DNA of 64,000 bases from Alphaproteobacteria bacterium (GTDB lineage Bacteria; Pseudomonadota; Alphaproteobacteria; Sphingomonadales; Sphingomonadaceae), in contig JAHJIJ010000015.1 in NCBI GenBank assembly GCA_018823325.1, positions 186,001 through 250,000 of the forward strand, written 5' to 3'. The translations under genes were made by a program, and so were the position numbers. Shown piece after piece: positions 33,914 to 42,158 of this stretch (position 1 is its first letter; each line of letters begins with the position of its first letter). The notes beneath the pieces were generated by a model. That model was not told where the DNA came from, searched no databases, and saw only the letters and a program-made list of their open reading frames with translations.

Positions 33914-34825
33914 TCAGGCGGCAACGACGGGGTGACGCAGCGTGCCAATGCCCTCGACACAGGCCACGATCGTATCGCCGGGCCAGAGCCATTCCTGCGG
34001 ATCGCGGCCCGCGCCGACGCCAGCCGGGGTGCCAGTGGCGATGATGTCACCAGGTTCCAGCGTAATGCCCTTGCTGATGTCGGCAATCAGCTCATCCACC
34101 TTGAACAGCATATACGCCGTGTTGCTGCGCTGCTTTTCAACGCCATTGACCGTCAGCCACAGGTCGAGCGTCTGCGGGTCGGGGATTTCATCGGCCGTGA
34201 CGACCACCGGGCCCATCGGGCAAAAGCTGTCCTGTCCCTTGGAGTAGATCCATTGTCCGGCCCTGCGGCAGTCGCGTGCACTCATGTCGATGCAGACCGT
34301 GTAGCCAAAGACGTAGCGCAGGGCTTCGTCGCGCGAAACGCCCTTGGCGCGCGTGCCGATGATTGCGGCCAGTTCGACTTCCCAATCGAGCTGCTTCGTG
34401 ATTTCCGCATTGTGCAGGATCGGCTCGTCCGGTCCGATCACGCTGGTCGGCGGCTTGGAGAAGATCACCGGCTGGCGCGGCAGCTCCGCCGAGGTGTCGA
34501 GCGATTTTGCGCTCTCCGCGACATGCTCGGTATAGTTGAGGCCGATGCCGAAGATGTTCTTGCGCGGCCGCGGGATCGGGGCGAGCAGCTTCACGTTGCT
34601 CAGCGGCACGGCGCTGCCGATGGGGAACACGCCCTTGGCGCTGCTGATCAGCGCGGAAACGGCGCTCACCGCTGACGGGCCAAGATCGATAAACTCCAGC
34701 ATGGTCGAGGGCAGTGCGACGCCGCGGGATTCGCCGAAGCGGGCCACGTCAAGCACGAGATCGCCTGCAATGGCGCCGAGGCGCGCTTCGGCTTCGACCG
34801 ACGCACGATAAGTCACTAGTCGCAT
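33914..34825 (-). CDS. Fumarylacetoacetate hydrolase family protein (probable fumarylpyruvate hydrolase)
   Basis: The 303-residue protein has the FAH fold: KNIFGIGLNYTEHVAES, the metal-binding glutamates in LDWEVELAAIIG, GYTVCIDMSARDCRR and the closing GDIIATGTPAGVG. Such enzymes cleave fumarylpyruvate or maleylpyruvate to pyruvate and a four-carbon diacid. It follows gentisate 1,2-dioxygenase in the same operon, which fits this step well. No maleylpyruvate isomerase gene is visible in the window, so it may act on maleylpyruvate directly or the isomerase lies elsewhere. AAGGA lies 6 bases before ATG 34825. A 15-bp repeat array fills the gap to the upstream gene. Confidence 0.88.
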   Translation of the reverse strand: MRLVTYRASVEAEARLGAIAGDLVLDVARFGESRGVALPSTMLEFIDLGPSAVSAVSALISSAKGVFPIGSAVPLSNVKLLAPIPRPRKNIFGIGLNYTEHVAESAKSLDTSAELPRQPVIFSKPPTSVIGPDEPILHNAEITKQLDWEVELAAIIGTRAKGVSRDEALRYVFGYTVCIDMSARDCRRAGQWIYSKGQDSFCPMGPVVVTADEIPDPQTLDLWLTVNGVEKQRSNTAYMLFKVDELIADISKGITLEPGDIIATGTPAGVGAGRDPQEWLWPGDTIVACVEGIGTLRHPVVAA

Positions 34826-34836
34826 TACAATTCCTT

Positions 34837-34881
34837 GGTTTCGAAATCAGGGGTTTGGAAATCAGGGGCCGGAAAATCAGG
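34837..34881. repeat. 15-bp tandem repeat array, three units plus a degenerate fourth
   Basis: GGTTTCGAAATCAGG, GGTTTGGAAATCAGG and GGCCGGAAAATCAGG are consecutive, and a worn fourth unit reaches 34897. The array occupies the 67-bp gap between the gentisate dioxygenase stop and the hydrolase ribosome site. Copy number could vary between strains and change intercistronic spacing. Confidence 0.8.
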
Positions 34882-34892
34882 GGCTGGGTTGA

Positions 34893-36020
34893 TCAGGCGA
34901 GAATGGGCTGGTGGCCGCCATTTTCTCCGAACGCTTCCTCGCGGTAGAGTCCCAGCGCGCGCATCACCGGCAGATCGTGGAACGCGAACAGGCAGGCATC
35001 CTCGCTGTCCGAGGCATTGGCATGTTCGTGATACATCCAAGCCGGGACGACGAAGATGTCGCGCTCCTGCCAGTCGAACCGCTGCCCGTTGATGATCGAC
35101 CAGCCCTTGCCCTTGCAGCATTGGTAGACGAAGCTGCCGGTCTGGCGGTGCGCTTTCGTGCGCTCGCCGGGCCGCAGCATCTGCATGTGTGCGCCGATCG
35201 TGGACATCACCGCGCCGCCGGTATCCGGGTTCACATATTCCATGAGCACGCCGTCATAGGGCGAGCCGTCGGTCACGCGGGCGTATTTGTTCAGGGCCTC
35301 GTATGTGGGCGCCCACTCATATTTGAGCAGCGGTGAGTAGCGCTTGTTCCAGGTCGATCCCCAGGGGCGCAGGCCGGCATTCGCCCAGGTCGCGACCGAG
35401 GCATCGACAGGATGGCTGACCGCCTGGTTGAGATCGGGATGCACTTCGTAGAAATTGGCTTCGAGCGCGTTCATCAGCGGGATATCGAGGCCGTCCTGCC
35501 AGATGCAGATCGAACCGTCCTCGGCCACGCCATGTTCGTGCCAGGTGCCATTTGGCGTCAGCACGAAGTCATTGGCGCCCAGCGTCATCTTCTGGCCGTC
35601 GACATTGGTGAAGGCGCCGCTGCCTTCCATGATGAAGCGCAGGGCCGAGGCGCTGTGCCGGTGGGACGATGCGCATTCGCCCGGCTTCATCACCTGCAGC
35701 CCGGAGTAGAGCCAGCCGACCGCGGCCACCACGTCGCTGCGCCCCGGATTCTCGAGGTAGACCACCCGCCGTCCGGCTTCTTCCGGCGTCACCAGATCCA
35801 GCGCCTTCAGCACATCATCGCGCAGGTCATTGTAACGCCAAAGCATCGGCAGCGATGTCGACGCGGGCTGCCAGGGTTCGATTTTGTTGGCGACAGTCCA
35901 CAGTGCGCCGGTGCCTAGTTCCGCTAGCCGCCGGTAGTACGCCACGCGCTCGGGCGTATCGATTACGTTCGCGCGACCAAGCATGTCCTCACGATAAAGA
36001 TCGAAACTGGCCTCAGACAC
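34893..36020 (-). CDS. Gentisate 1,2-dioxygenase
   Basis: The 375-residue protein is a bicupin of the gentisate dioxygenase family. The first cupin has the iron-binding histidines in ASSHRHSASALRFIMEG and the distal one in NGTWHEHGV. The second cupin contains RTKAHRQTGSFVYQC and MYHEHANASD. The enzyme opens the ring of gentisate between C1 and C2 using Fe(II) and O2, giving maleylpyruvate. The best start is GTG 36020 with GGAGG 5 bases upstream; a longer frame from 36101 has no ribosome site. It heads the leftward operon with the FAH-family hydrolase and diverges from a nitrilase gene. Confidence 0.9.
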   Translation of the reverse strand: MSEASFDLYREDMLGRANVIDTPERVAYYRRLAELGTGALWTVANKIEPWQPASTSLPMLWRYNDLRDDVLKALDLVTPEEAGRRVVYLENPGRSDVVAAVGWLYSGLQVMKPGECASSHRHSASALRFIMEGSGAFTNVDGQKMTLGANDFVLTPNGTWHEHGVAEDGSICIWQDGLDIPLMNALEANFYEVHPDLNQAVSHPVDASVATWANAGLRPWGSTWNKRYSPLLKYEWAPTYEALNKYARVTDGSPYDGVLMEYVNPDTGGAVMSTIGAHMQMLRPGERTKAHRQTGSFVYQCCKGKGWSIINGQRFDWQERDIFVVPAWMYHEHANASDSEDACLFAFHDLPVMRALGLYREEAFGENGGHQPILA

Positions 36021-36148
36021 AACTGCCTCCAAAGAATCTGCTACAAGCTTAAAATAATTTGCGCCAGTGTCAAATGAAACTATACTGCGCGCACGTCCCA
36101 AGCTGCGTCCGGCGCGCGGTAAAAACAGCGCCCAAACACGAGGAAACC
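36021..36148. promoter_or_regulatory. Divergent promoter region, gentisate dioxygenase / nitrilase
   Basis: This 128-bp gap is AT-rich at 36040-36065 and must contain both promoters. I found no clear inverted repeat beyond AAGCTT at 36046-36051. Confidence 0.4.
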
Positions 36149-37087
36149 ATGCCAGAACCCTTCACAGCAGCCGTGGTCCAAGCTGCGTCGCAGCCACAGG
36201 ATTCGATGGCATCGGCACTGAAGGCGGCGGACCTGATCCGCGATGCGGCGAGCAAGGGCGCGCGGCTGATCGTCTTCCCCGAGGCGTTTCTCGGCGGCTA
36301 TCCGAAAGGCGCCTCGTTCGGCACACCGGTCGGCATGCGCCGCCCCGAAGGGCGCGAAGATTATCGACGTTATCACGCCTTCGCGATCGACCTCGATGGG
36401 CCGGAAGTGTCTGCTCTGGCTGAGGCAACAGCGGAAACCGGTGCTTTCGTGGTGATCGGTGTCATTGAGCGGGATGGTGGCACGGTTTACTGCACTGCTC
36501 TTTTTCTGGACGGAGAGAACGGCCTGATCGCCAAGCACCGTAAGTTGATGCCAACGGGTGCAGAACGACTGATCTGGGGTTTTGGCGATGGCTCCACCAT
36601 GCCTGTGATCGATACGCCACTGGGTCGGATCGGCGCGGTCATCTGCTGGGAAAACTACATGCCCATGCTGCGGATGGCGATGTTTGATCAGGGGATCACG
36701 CTCTACTGCGCGCCCACTGCCGACGATCGCGATACGTGGGCCAGTTCGATGCGACATGTCGCGCTGGAGGGGCGCTGTTTCGTGCTGTCGGCCTGCCAGC
36801 ACATTACCCGCGGTGCTTATCCGGCCGACTATGATTGCTCGCTGGGCGACGATCCCGATACGGTGTTGCTGCGCGGCGGCAGCATGATCGTCGGCCCACT
36901 CGGAGCCGTGCTGGCTGGACCAGACTTCTCCGGTGAGACGATCCTCTACGCCACGATCGACCCGGCCGAGATCGTGCGCGGCAAATATGATTTCGACGTG
37001 ACCGGCCACTATGCCCGTGCGGATATCTTCAACCTTACGGTCGATGTCGCGCCCAAGCGCGCGGTGCGACGGGCTGGGGAGGTCTGA
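36149..37087 (+). CDS. Nitrilase (carbon-nitrogen hydrolase superfamily)
   Basis: The 312-residue protein has the Glu-Lys-Cys triad of nitrilases: Glu in VFPEAFLGGYPKG, Lys in KHRKLMPTGAERLIWG and Cys in GAVICWENYMPMLR. The CWEN form and the RHVALEGRCFVLSACQ stretch are those of true nitrilases, which convert nitriles to carboxylic acids and ammonia, more than of amidases. ATG 36149 is preceded by GAGGA. The next gene, a flavin reductase, begins 3 bp later. Next to gentisate genes it could generate an aromatic acid from an aromatic nitrile, but substrate class is not readable. Confidence 0.9.
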   Translation: MPEPFTAAVVQAASQPQDSMASALKAADLIRDAASKGARLIVFPEAFLGGYPKGASFGTPVGMRRPEGREDYRRYHAFAIDLDGPEVSALAEATAETGAFVVIGVIERDGGTVYCTALFLDGENGLIAKHRKLMPTGAERLIWGFGDGSTMPVIDTPLGRIGAVICWENYMPMLRMAMFDQGITLYCAPTADDRDTWASSMRHVALEGRCFVLSACQHITRGAYPADYDCSLGDDPDTVLLRGGSMIVGPLGAVLAGPDFSGETILYATIDPAEIVRGKYDFDVTGHYARADIFNLTVDVAPKRAVRRAGEV

Positions 37088-37089
37088 GC

Positions 37090-37734
37090 GTGCAGTTCGA
37101 TTTTGCCACCATGCCTGAAGGTGAGCGCTACAAGCTCATGAGTGCGGCAATCACGCCGCGGCCCATCGCTTGGCTGACCACCGTTTCGTCAGAGGGGTTG
37201 CGCAATGCCGCACCTTACAGCTTCTTCAACATGATGGGAGCGGAGCCGCCACTGGTCGCCATCGGCCTGATGCGGCGCGCAGACGGCAGCTACAAGGACA
37301 GCGCGCGAAATATCCTGGAAACCGGAGCATTCGTGGTCAATTTGGTCAGTGAAGCTGATGCTGCGACGATGAACTTCACCTGCATTGATGCGCCGCCGGA
37401 ATTCGACGAATTGGACGCTGCTCAGATCGCCACATTGCCCTCGAGCCTGATTGCGCCGCCGCGCATTGCTTCCGTCCCGGTCGCAATGGAATGTCGCCTG
37501 CACCAGAGCGTCGAAGTCGGTCGAACCACGGTGGTTCTGGGCAAAGTGCTGCAATTCCATATCCGGGACGATTTGATCGACCCCGAGCGGCTGCACGTCG
37601 ACACGATCGCCATGAACCTGGTCGCGCGCATGCACGGGGCGGGCTGGTACACGCGTTGTACCGATCTGTTCCAATTGAAACGACCAGTTTACGACGAGTG
37701 GCTCGAGGTGGTGAGTGCAGATCCGCAATCCTAG
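37090..37734 (+). CDS. Flavin reductase family protein (DIM6/NTAB-like)
   Basis: The 214-residue protein has the FMN-binding split-barrel of flavin reductase-like proteins: ITPRPIAWLTTVSSEGLRNAA, PYSFFNMMGAEPPLVAIGL and KDSARNILETGAFVVNLV. Members supply reduced FMN to monooxygenases or act as flavoproteins of their own. GTG 37090 has GGGGAGG 7 bases upstream and is nearly joined to the nitrilase gene. It could serve the group D monooxygenase at 20243 or another enzyme outside the window. Its stop overlaps the end of the converging gene by 4 bp. Confidence 0.87.
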   Translation: MQFDFATMPEGERYKLMSAAITPRPIAWLTTVSSEGLRNAAPYSFFNMMGAEPPLVAIGLMRRADGSYKDSARNILETGAFVVNLVSEADAATMNFTCIDAPPEFDELDAAQIATLPSSLIAPPRIASVPVAMECRLHQSVEVGRTTVVLGKVLQFHIRDDLIDPERLHVDTIAMNLVARMHGAGWYTRCTDLFQLKRPVYDEWLEVVSADPQS

Positions 37735-39125
37735 AGCGGATCGTTCCAGTCAGTCAGCGGGCCAATCTCCAGATCGGCAATCTTGCCATCGGCCGCCAAT
37801 CCCATCCGGATTTCAACCATGCCACTGGCGTAGCGCGCCCTGTAACGGAAGACGTCTCCTCCGCACGACTGTGACCTGTCGAACAGTGCGAATTCTTCAA
37901 GAGCGCCGAGATCGGCCAGCATTCCGCCAAAAAGCACGGTCAGCTCAGTGAAATCGAGGCTAGCGAAGTTTGAGAATTCGGCCTGGCTGGCCCGGCCCGC
38001 AGCGAGCGCCTCCATTTGCGCGCGGGCTCTGGCCGTGACGTTCGGATCGGCATCATCGCGCGGGCGTGCGGGCGGTCGCACCAGAGCGGGATCGACCAGT
38101 CCCGCGACCCCACGGGCAATACGCTGCACATCAGCCCGCTCGCCATTAGCGTAGACGGCAATCGCGAGGTCACGTTCAGGATAGCGCAGGACGTAGGCCT
38201 GAAAGCCCTGCCAGCTACCGAGCTGCGTCCAGGCCTTCCCCCCGTGGGCCAGGCCGGTGGACCAGCCAGGCACATATGCACAGGTTGTGCCGTCCCTCAG
38301 GCTCGCGCGCTTGGCTAGCAGGTCCCACGATTTCGGGCTGAGCAGGCGCCGCTGCGAAACCGCCTGTGCCCAAACCGCGTAATCAAGGGCAGAAAGATAG
38401 AGCGAGCCGTCCGCCGTCGAATTGGCCGTCTGCGCAATCCACTCAGCGTTCCGGAGGCCTGCCGCACGCAATTCATAGCCTGCCGCGCGATTGCGAATAA
38501 TCGCCATCTCGTTGATGCCACGCGCGGTGTTCATGCCCAGCGGCTTGAAAATGCGGCGAGACATGAACTGCGCCCAGGGCTCACCTGCGACCTCCTCGAT
38601 CACGAAGCCGAGCACGATGTACCCCGCGTAGCTGAAACGCCAGCGCGTACCGGCAGGGAAGTTGATGTCCTGCGCGGCGATGATGCCGAGCAGTTCTTCG
38701 TCGGTATAGTCCGTTCGAAAGTCGCCATTCGGGGTCGCGGGCAGGCCTGATGTATGGCCGAGTAGCTGGCGGATCGTCACCTGACTCCATTTGGCTGGGG
38801 CGCTGGTGAGGTAGCGGGTCACCGAGGCGTCAAGATCGATCTTGCCATCTTCAACCAGCAGCATGATTGCCGCTGCCGTGAACTGCATGCCGGTGGCACC
38901 GACCTTGAACAGGGTATCGGCATGGACCGGGACGCCATGTTCGATATTGGCTTGCCCGAAACCCTCGACACGCGTGATGCGACCCCCGTCGACCACTGCA
39001 ACCGCAACGCCGGGCGTCTTGCTGCGGTCCATTTCCGTAGCAACCAGATCGCTGACGGGGTCAGCCCACGCCGCACCAAAGGGGACAAGGGCGGCCAGAG
39101 AAAATGCAAGGCAAACTGTTTTCAT
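37731..39125 (-). CDS. Exported beta-lactamase/PBP-fold protein lacking the catalytic Ser-Lys
   Basis: The 464-residue protein starts with a signal peptide (MKTVCLAFSLAALVPFGAAWA) and then has the serine hydrolase fold of class C beta-lactamases and esterase EstB. The SxxK motif, normally GSVTKQFTA, reads GATGMQFTA, so both Ser and Lys are gone. The YxN motif region reads WRFSYAGYIVLG instead of YSNxGY. The fold elsewhere is intact (LLGHTSGLPATP, PLGMNTA), with an extra 100-residue C-terminal domain. It is probably not a hydrolase. The preceding gene encodes membrane regulator copy B; a longer frame from 39227 would overlap its stop as ATGA, so co-translation is possible. Confidence 0.8.
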   Translation of the reverse strand: MKTVCLAFSLAALVPFGAAWADPVSDLVATEMDRSKTPGVAVAVVDGGRITRVEGFGQANIEHGVPVHADTLFKVGATGMQFTAAAIMLLVEDGKIDLDASVTRYLTSAPAKWSQVTIRQLLGHTSGLPATPNGDFRTDYTDEELLGIIAAQDINFPAGTRWRFSYAGYIVLGFVIEEVAGEPWAQFMSRRIFKPLGMNTARGINEMAIIRNRAAGYELRAAGLRNAEWIAQTANSTADGSLYLSALDYAVWAQAVSQRRLLSPKSWDLLAKRASLRDGTTCAYVPGWSTGLAHGGKAWTQLGSWQGFQAYVLRYPERDLAIAVYANGERADVQRIARGVAGLVDPALVRPPARPRDDADPNVTARARAQMEALAAGRASQAEFSNFASLDFTELTVLFGGMLADLGALEEFALFDRSQSCGGDVFRYRARYASGMVEIRMGLAADGKIADLEIGPLTDWNDPL

Positions 39126-39223
39126 GCGCGAAATGTGCAGAGGAGCCCCCGACACAACCATTGCCGAAACGGCCATATTGTTACTTGTCGCGGTCAAACA
39201 GCGACGGTGAGACACAGGTCGCA

Positions 39224-40588
39224 TCATGGCTGGCCGGTCGGTTCCGCCTTGCCGTCAAACGGCCGATAAGGCGCGACATTGCCAGAATTGTCCCATATCC
39301 CCGCCGAGCGCAGGGGCCTGTTGAACAAGGGCGTCGCACCGACATTGACGTTCTTGATCGTCCTGACCCGGTAGAGCGCCTCAAAACCACTGCGTCGCCG
39401 GCCCGGATCAAGCCCCAGACTCTTCATCTGCGTCAGATTGCCGGCCAGCAGCGCTGCTTCCTTGAGGCCAGCCTCGCCCACACCGGCAATCACGAGCAGG
39501 CGATTGCCAGCCGGGCCAGGGCTGCTCGCCAGATAAGCGAAGTCTCTCCGCGCGATCCGTTCATCTGTGAGTACCATTCCGTCCGACTGATAACGCTGCG
39601 CGCTCGCCTGATCTGTCAGGCCATCAAAGCCGGGCTCAATCTGGAAACGGGACGCCTGTTCCAGCGGATCACGCAGCAGCGCAGGCATCCCGCTGAACAA
39701 TCCGACGTAAATGATGTCAGACGACTTGAGGAGCTCCGGCGTCAATTGCGAAGCCGCAACCAGTCTGACGGACCTTTGCCGAAGCGCGGGCAGCTGGCTG
39801 AACACTGAGCGAACCGATGCCAGCGCCTCGATGGTTCCGGCGGAAACGAACTGCTGATTATAATCTACCACAGTGTGTGCCTGCGCCGGATCAAGCATCT
39901 GCAATATTGTCAGGTCTTCCCGGGTCGGCACCGACTTATCCCAGATCAGTTGCGGCGCCTCTCCTGGCGCAGACCCTGGTCCCGCAACGCTGGCAAATAG
40001 ATAATAGTCGCCCGCGACAACGACGAGCGGTCGGTCGCTCTGATCAAACGCCTGCCAGACGAGCGTCTGCGCCAGCGGCGGCGCTGCCCTGTCCAGCCAT
40101 TGCCAGCCGAGTGTGCCGGCGACCAGCAACACCACTGCCAGTCCCGCAAGAAGCCCAACGCGCCGCCAAGCGGCCAAGCTCGTGCCAATGCGTGGCGGCG
40201 TGGTCGATTGCCTTGCAACATCGCCATCGTCATCGCCGTCGTTCATCACACGTATGCGATACTCCCCGACAGGGATCTGCAGCTTCGGCCCCTCCTTTTC
40301 CGCAAAGACTGACTCCAGCACCTTGCGCAAGCGGTGCACATAGACGCGAACATTGGGATCCTGGCCATTCGCCATCGCACTCTCGGCGCTGAAGACATCC
40401 AGCGCGATCTGCTGTTCCGATGGCACTTCACCGACAAGGCTCTTGGCCAACAGATAATCGAACAAGCGCAGCAATCGGTCCGAGCGGCTGGCCTCGAGCG
40501 CCGCGCGCGCCGCGCCCGCTGTTTCAACAAGGCATTCATGCCGTTCATCTAAAACGGGAGAATTCACAGGATCATCAGTCCAATCCAC
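39224..40588 (-). CDS. Membrane-anchored winged-helix regulator with periplasmic sensor domain (copy B)
   Basis: The 454-residue protein repeats the layout of the protein at 29241. The DNA-binding part contains NVRVYVHRLRKVLESVFAEK and LQIPVGEYRIRV. A transmembrane helix (LLAGLAVVLLVAGTLGW) lies near residue 145-165, then a 280-residue periplasmic part. Shared stretches with copy A include YVHRLRK, the PLVVVAGDYYLFA start of the sensor, LTPELLKSSDIIYVGLFSG versus LSAELRETQDILFVGRLSQ, and the ending FEALYRV. The start is uncertain: GTG 40588 has no good ribosome site. It is divergent from the DUF6152 gene and precedes the inactive beta-lactamase-like gene. Confidence 0.75.
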   Translation of the reverse strand: MDWTDDPVNSPVLDERHECLVETAGAARAALEASRSDRLLRLFDYLLAKSLVGEVPSEQQIALDVFSAESAMANGQDPNVRVYVHRLRKVLESVFAEKEGPKLQIPVGEYRIRVMNDGDDDGDVARQSTTPPRIGTSLAAWRRVGLLAGLAVVLLVAGTLGWQWLDRAAPPLAQTLVWQAFDQSDRPLVVVAGDYYLFASVAGPGSAPGEAPQLIWDKSVPTREDLTILQMLDPAQAHTVVDYNQQFVSAGTIEALASVRSVFSQLPALRQRSVRLVAASQLTPELLKSSDIIYVGLFSGMPALLRDPLEQASRFQIEPGFDGLTDQASAQRYQSDGMVLTDERIARRDFAYLASSPGPAGNRLLVIAGVGEAGLKEAALLAGNLTQMKSLGLDPGRRRSGFEALYRVRTIKNVNVGATPLFNRPLRSAGIWDNSGNVAPYRPFDGKAEPTGQP

Positions 40589-40877
40589 AATCTACAAATT
40601 GCAACAATGGGCGATTTTTTCGACTTTGTCAGGCGGCATAGTACACAATGGGGTTACAGACAAAACCAGAGAAAATCCGATGATTTTTGCAGATTGCGTA
40701 ACGGTTTCACAACTGTAATCGCCTTCGTATCCCATCCGCTCGCGCTTAGCTCGGTTTCATCGAAGCACACTGAATGCATGGACAGACAACCGCCCGCAAA
40801 GAGGGTGCCTCTCAAGTCCGGCGCTTGCTGCTGTACGGCGTGTTGATGGCCTGTCGGTACCAGATGGAGACGAATAG
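40589..40877. promoter_or_regulatory. 289-bp divergent region, regulator B / DUF6152 gene
   Basis: No gene is seen. CAATGGG occurs twice (near 40605 and 40650), and GTAACGGTTTCACAACTGTAA near 40700 is a weak inverted repeat. By position it should contain sites for regulator B, but none can be assigned with confidence. Confidence 0.35.
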
Positions 40878-41264
40878 ATGAAATATTTCGGAGAGATCGC
40901 TGCCACCGCCTTTACGATCGGCCTGGTTGGCGCAGCCCTGACTGGCCCTGCCCTGGCCCACCACTCTTTCGCGATGTTCGATCAGACCAAAAAGGTCAGC
41001 AAGGTCAGCGCCACGGTTGCAGAGTTCCGTTTCACCAACCCGCATTCCTTCGTTGTGGTCAATGTGGAGGAAGGGTCGCGCGTCACCCGCTACGTGCTTG
41101 AGTGCAGCAGCGTGAACATGATGCGCAAGGGCGGCTGGAAGTTCAACACGATCAAGGCGGGAGACAAGGTGGACATCATCTTTTTCCCGCTGCGCAACGG
41201 CAAGCCGGGCGGGATGCTGAACAGCATCAAGGTGCCCGACGGGCGCACGCTTGCCGGCTGGTGA
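40878..41264 (+). CDS. DUF6152 small exported protein
   Basis: This 128-residue protein has a signal peptide ending at about ALA-HHSF, and the HHSFAMFD start of the mature part is the hallmark of the DUF6152 family. The rest reads as a small beta barrel (KVSATVAEFRFTNPHSFVVV, then GDKVDIIFFPLRNGKPGG). No biochemical role is known to me. GGAGA lies 7 bases before ATG 40878. It heads a plus-strand group with two further exported proteins and is divergent from membrane regulator B, which may control it. The two leading histidines after cleavage could bind metal. Confidence 0.82.
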   Translation: MKYFGEIAATAFTIGLVGAALTGPALAHHSFAMFDQTKKVSKVSATVAEFRFTNPHSFVVVNVEEGSRVTRYVLECSSVNMMRKGGWKFNTIKAGDKVDIIFFPLRNGKPGGMLNSIKVPDGRTLAGW

Positions 41265-41334
41265 ACCAGTCCCTGCTCGATTGATAACAAAACGAAGTCT
41301 GGCTGAACGATAAAGGTCAGAAGGGAGAATTGGA

Positions 41335-42105
41335 ATGCTCAGAGCAAAACTTACACTGCTCGTGGCGGCAACACTTGCGTTTGCCAGCTGCACCGCCGTG
41401 GCGGCCAACGAAGCGGCGAAGGAACCGGATATTTCGGGTGTCTGGGAACTCTATCCCGACCCGTTCGCCGGAGAAGAGCTCTCCTTCCTCGAACTCCCGG
41501 TCCCGGGCGACGGACCGAAGTTGAAAGAGCCTTATGCGAGCGCATGGAAGAAGCTCCGCACCGAACGTGACGAACTGCTCAAGGCTGGCACACCGCGAGC
41601 CGATCCCAGCACATTATGCCTTCCTGAAGGCATGCCGGCGATCATGGGTGCGATTTTCCCGCTCGAGATCCTGCAGACACCGGGCCGTGTAACCGTTCTT
41701 GCGGAATTTCTTACGCAGACACGTCGCATCTACCTCGACCGTCCGATGCCTCCAGTCGAGGAACTTAATCCTAATTACTACGGTTTCTCGACTGGTCATT
41801 GGGATGGCGACACGTTGGTGGTGACCACAAAGGGCGTGAAGGAACGCTCGAATTTCTTCGAGATCCCCTTCAGTTCGAACATGGTGATCACGGAACGAAT
41901 TCGGCTCACCGGGCCGGACCTGATGGAAGACACGATAACGATCACCGATCCGGAACGCCTGCAAGAACCCTACACCTTCACCTATGGGTACAAGCGGAAT
42001 CCTGACTACGTGATCGAAGAGTACTTCTGCGAACGTGAGGATCCGCTCTTCAAGGTGGGAGCGGACGGTACAGTCGAAATGAAGACTGGCGACGAAATCA
42101 AGTAA
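41335..42105 (+). CDS. Exported protein of unknown function, lipocalin-like layout
   Basis: The 256-residue protein has a signal peptide (cleavage near AVAA-NEA; a Cys in FASCTAVA could instead make it a lipoprotein). The mature part begins DISGVWELYPDPFAG and contains PSTLCLPEGMPAIM, TRRIYLDRPMPP and a stretch NYYGFSTGHWDGDTLVVTTKG. The latter resembles a repeated pattern in secreted sphingomonad and acidobacterial proteins of unknown role that sit beside DUF6152 genes. AGGGAGA precedes ATG 41335. I cannot assign a function; a ligand-binding beta barrel is my best guess. Confidence 0.7.
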   Translation: MLRAKLTLLVAATLAFASCTAVAANEAAKEPDISGVWELYPDPFAGEELSFLELPVPGDGPKLKEPYASAWKKLRTERDELLKAGTPRADPSTLCLPEGMPAIMGAIFPLEILQTPGRVTVLAEFLTQTRRIYLDRPMPPVEELNPNYYGFSTGHWDGDTLVVTTKGVKERSNFFEIPFSSNMVITERIRLTGPDLMEDTITITDPERLQEPYTFTYGYKRNPDYVIEEYFCEREDPLFKVGADGTVEMKTGDEIK

Positions 42106-42158
42106 CTGCATCAGGCGGCCGTCGCCTCACGGCGCGGCCCCAACGCCGGAGGCGATTG

